Source: Oscarella lobularis (Eukaryota; Porifera; Homoscleromorpha; Homosclerophorida; Oscarellidae). From it: DNA of 64,000 nt. Each line of letters starts with the position of its first letter. The first letter of the stretch is position 1. Positions 62,671 to 64,000 of this stretch are shown piece by piece. The position numbers and the translations under genes are program-made. The stretch is from the NCBI RefSeq assembly GCF_947507565.1, contig NC_089177.1, forward strand, positions 1,672,648 through 1,736,647. The letters run 5' to 3'. The notes below the pieces were generated by a model. That model worked only from the letters and a program-made list of their open reading frames with translations, had not been told where the DNA came from and made no database searches.

Positions 62671-64000
62671 AATTTTCAGATCCCCGCTTTCTCGTGGGAG
62701 ATTGATGGCTCGCCTAAACACTCCACCATCGTACCAGCCAAAATAAGCTAATTGCCTCTCTATACCGTAGTCAAAATAGCAAACGCCTCATTCGTCGCCC
62801 ATTCAGAGTCAGCTAGTTACGCATGCTGTACTGCTTATCGTAACCTCTGCTGCTGCTGCACAAATGAACGCTCCAGCGCCGCTCAAATGCACCGCACCAT
62901 CGAGCACCAAACAATGGGGGTCCTTTTCTCGTAACAATTCAATACTTCACTTTCGTAGTAAGAACGACTGAAAATGAACCTCTCTCTTTTAGTTGGCGGC
63001 TAAACCTAAGCAGGCTTGCATACGACGAAGCTAAGCGATCACGATGCTGAAAAAGAAGGCCATCATCCACACCATGAAGCCTGGTAATTAGATGCAACCG
63101 CAGCATTCCAGAGTTCTCTGACGTCATATCCTGTTTCACGAAAGGACCCAAATTTCTCCAAAACGAAAAGAGAAGGACCCTAACAAACACCCAGGTGCAC
63201 AACTACAATCTATCTGACACCAGACGGACACACTCGCGACACCGCACCACAGGCCACTTTTCCGGTATGCCCGATAGTAAATTTTTACAACCAAAAACTA
63301 TGTCTCGGTACTCAGGTACCGAGACAAAAATACGATATCTGCACCACTAGAAACCTTCGAAAAGGAATGCCACGACGCTGGGTAAGTAAGGAGCGGTCGA
63401 AGCTTAATACACGAATAAATAAACAGTTTCTCTTCAACAGCTACGTTTTCCCAGAGAAACTCAAGACGCTGCTGACAGCAAAGCTGTCAGCAGCGTCCAT
63501 GAAAAAGCGCCACGGGCGTCTAGAAAGCAACCGCGAGCGGCGTGCAAGAGCGTATCTCGCGCTGAAAAACGCGATGTGGGTGAGTCGAAGTCGATCACGC
63601 GCAACACGCTCGCGCTCGAACGATCAATCGATCGATCTATGCCCTTTTTTTGTACGGCGCAGGGCTAGGGCGCGCGAAGGTCGCCGGTGGCACGTTCGAA
63701 AGAAACGGGCCAACCTATTGTTGGCCCGCCGCCTTGAAGGCCGTCCTTCGGGGTCTTTACTCCGAAGACGTGCAAAATTGCGCAGATCCCGGCGCTCGGG
63801 GACGCGCCACATGCGAAGTAGGCTTTTTCTACTATGTTTGAACACGTAGAACTCACCTTACTTTAGCGGCCGATTGTCAACGTCGAGCTGGGCGAGGTGC
63901 TTGAAGCTTTCGACGCAAGGAGCGCCGAACCGGCAAAACGAAGCCACCAAGAAATATAATTAGACAAAATATGCGTATCTATTATGACATATAAGGTCTT
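62671..64000. other. No recognised gene; two perfect hairpins
   Basis: Mixed sequence with chance ORFs. One at 63367-63849 (basic, Arg/Ser-rich) has no recognisable domain. Perfect hairpins are at 63301-63326 (11-bp stem TGTCTCGGTAC, TCAG loop) and 63465-63497 (15-bp stem GACGCTGCTGACAGC, AAA loop). Confidence 0.45.

Noticed and set aside
63367-63849. 160-codon basic ORF
   Set aside because: Low-complexity Arg/Ser-rich sequence without motif or splice support; kept only as unassigned sequence.

Overview
The window is eukaryotic and most resembles a compact early-branching invertebrate genome, possibly a sponge; that assignment is inference. Host-type genes are broken by short GT-AG introns (mostly 45-75 bp, a few GC-AG), metazoan ubiquitin and signalling families are present (WWE/SAM/U-box, HECT, RNF213, a TKL-like kinase), and much of the rest is transposons and tandem repeats. 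A 200-base run of N at 47135-47334 is an assembly gap. No rRNA, tRNA or CRISPR array was recognised.

0-3 kb is a mosaic of inverted-repeat elements ending in a 0.8-kb palindrome. A WWE-WWE-SAM-U-box ubiquitin ligase gene follows (3007-4077). From 4.5 to 13.7 kb lies a pile of dead retroelements: the end of a Ty3/gypsy element, a chimera of two Ngaro-type tyrosine-recombinase retrotransposons, and a second Ty3/gypsy relic split by a 993-bp inverted-repeat element with a 10-bp target duplication. 16442-22286 is bounded by matching inverted repeats with ATGAACC arrays and holds an integrase-core gene and a divergent HECT pseudogene. Next come a kinase gene (24313-25352), an intact ten-exon integrase-core gene (25787-27392) and an N-terminal-to-AAA part of an RNF213-like gene (27606-33317) cut by a minisatellite.

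33.7-37 kb carries a LINE fragment and tandem repeats. 37402-40995 can be assembled into an eleven-exon P-loop ATPase gene with a 1-kb coding minisatellite in its tail. 41543-43214 is a Mutator-like transposase gene that lost its central part. 43.4-46.9 kb is tandem repeat. After the gap there is a broken SAP-SWIM-YqaJ gene, then a DIRS relic interrupted by a well-preserved Ngaro element (50833-56785) with the complete split-direct-repeat layout A1-ORFs-B1-A2-B2. A Mutator-type MITE with a perfect 9-bp target duplication sits inside its A1 repeat. 58067-62670 is a 3'-truncated Ty3/gypsy element in which integrase precedes reverse transcriptase, the GMR1-type order.

Nesting gives relative ages: the DIRS relic is older than the Ngaro insertion, which is older than the MITE. 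The gypsy relic at 11-13.7 kb predates its 993-bp insertion. Most host-type genes here are E3 ligases or P-loop/kinase signalling proteins, but nothing shows that they form one pathway.
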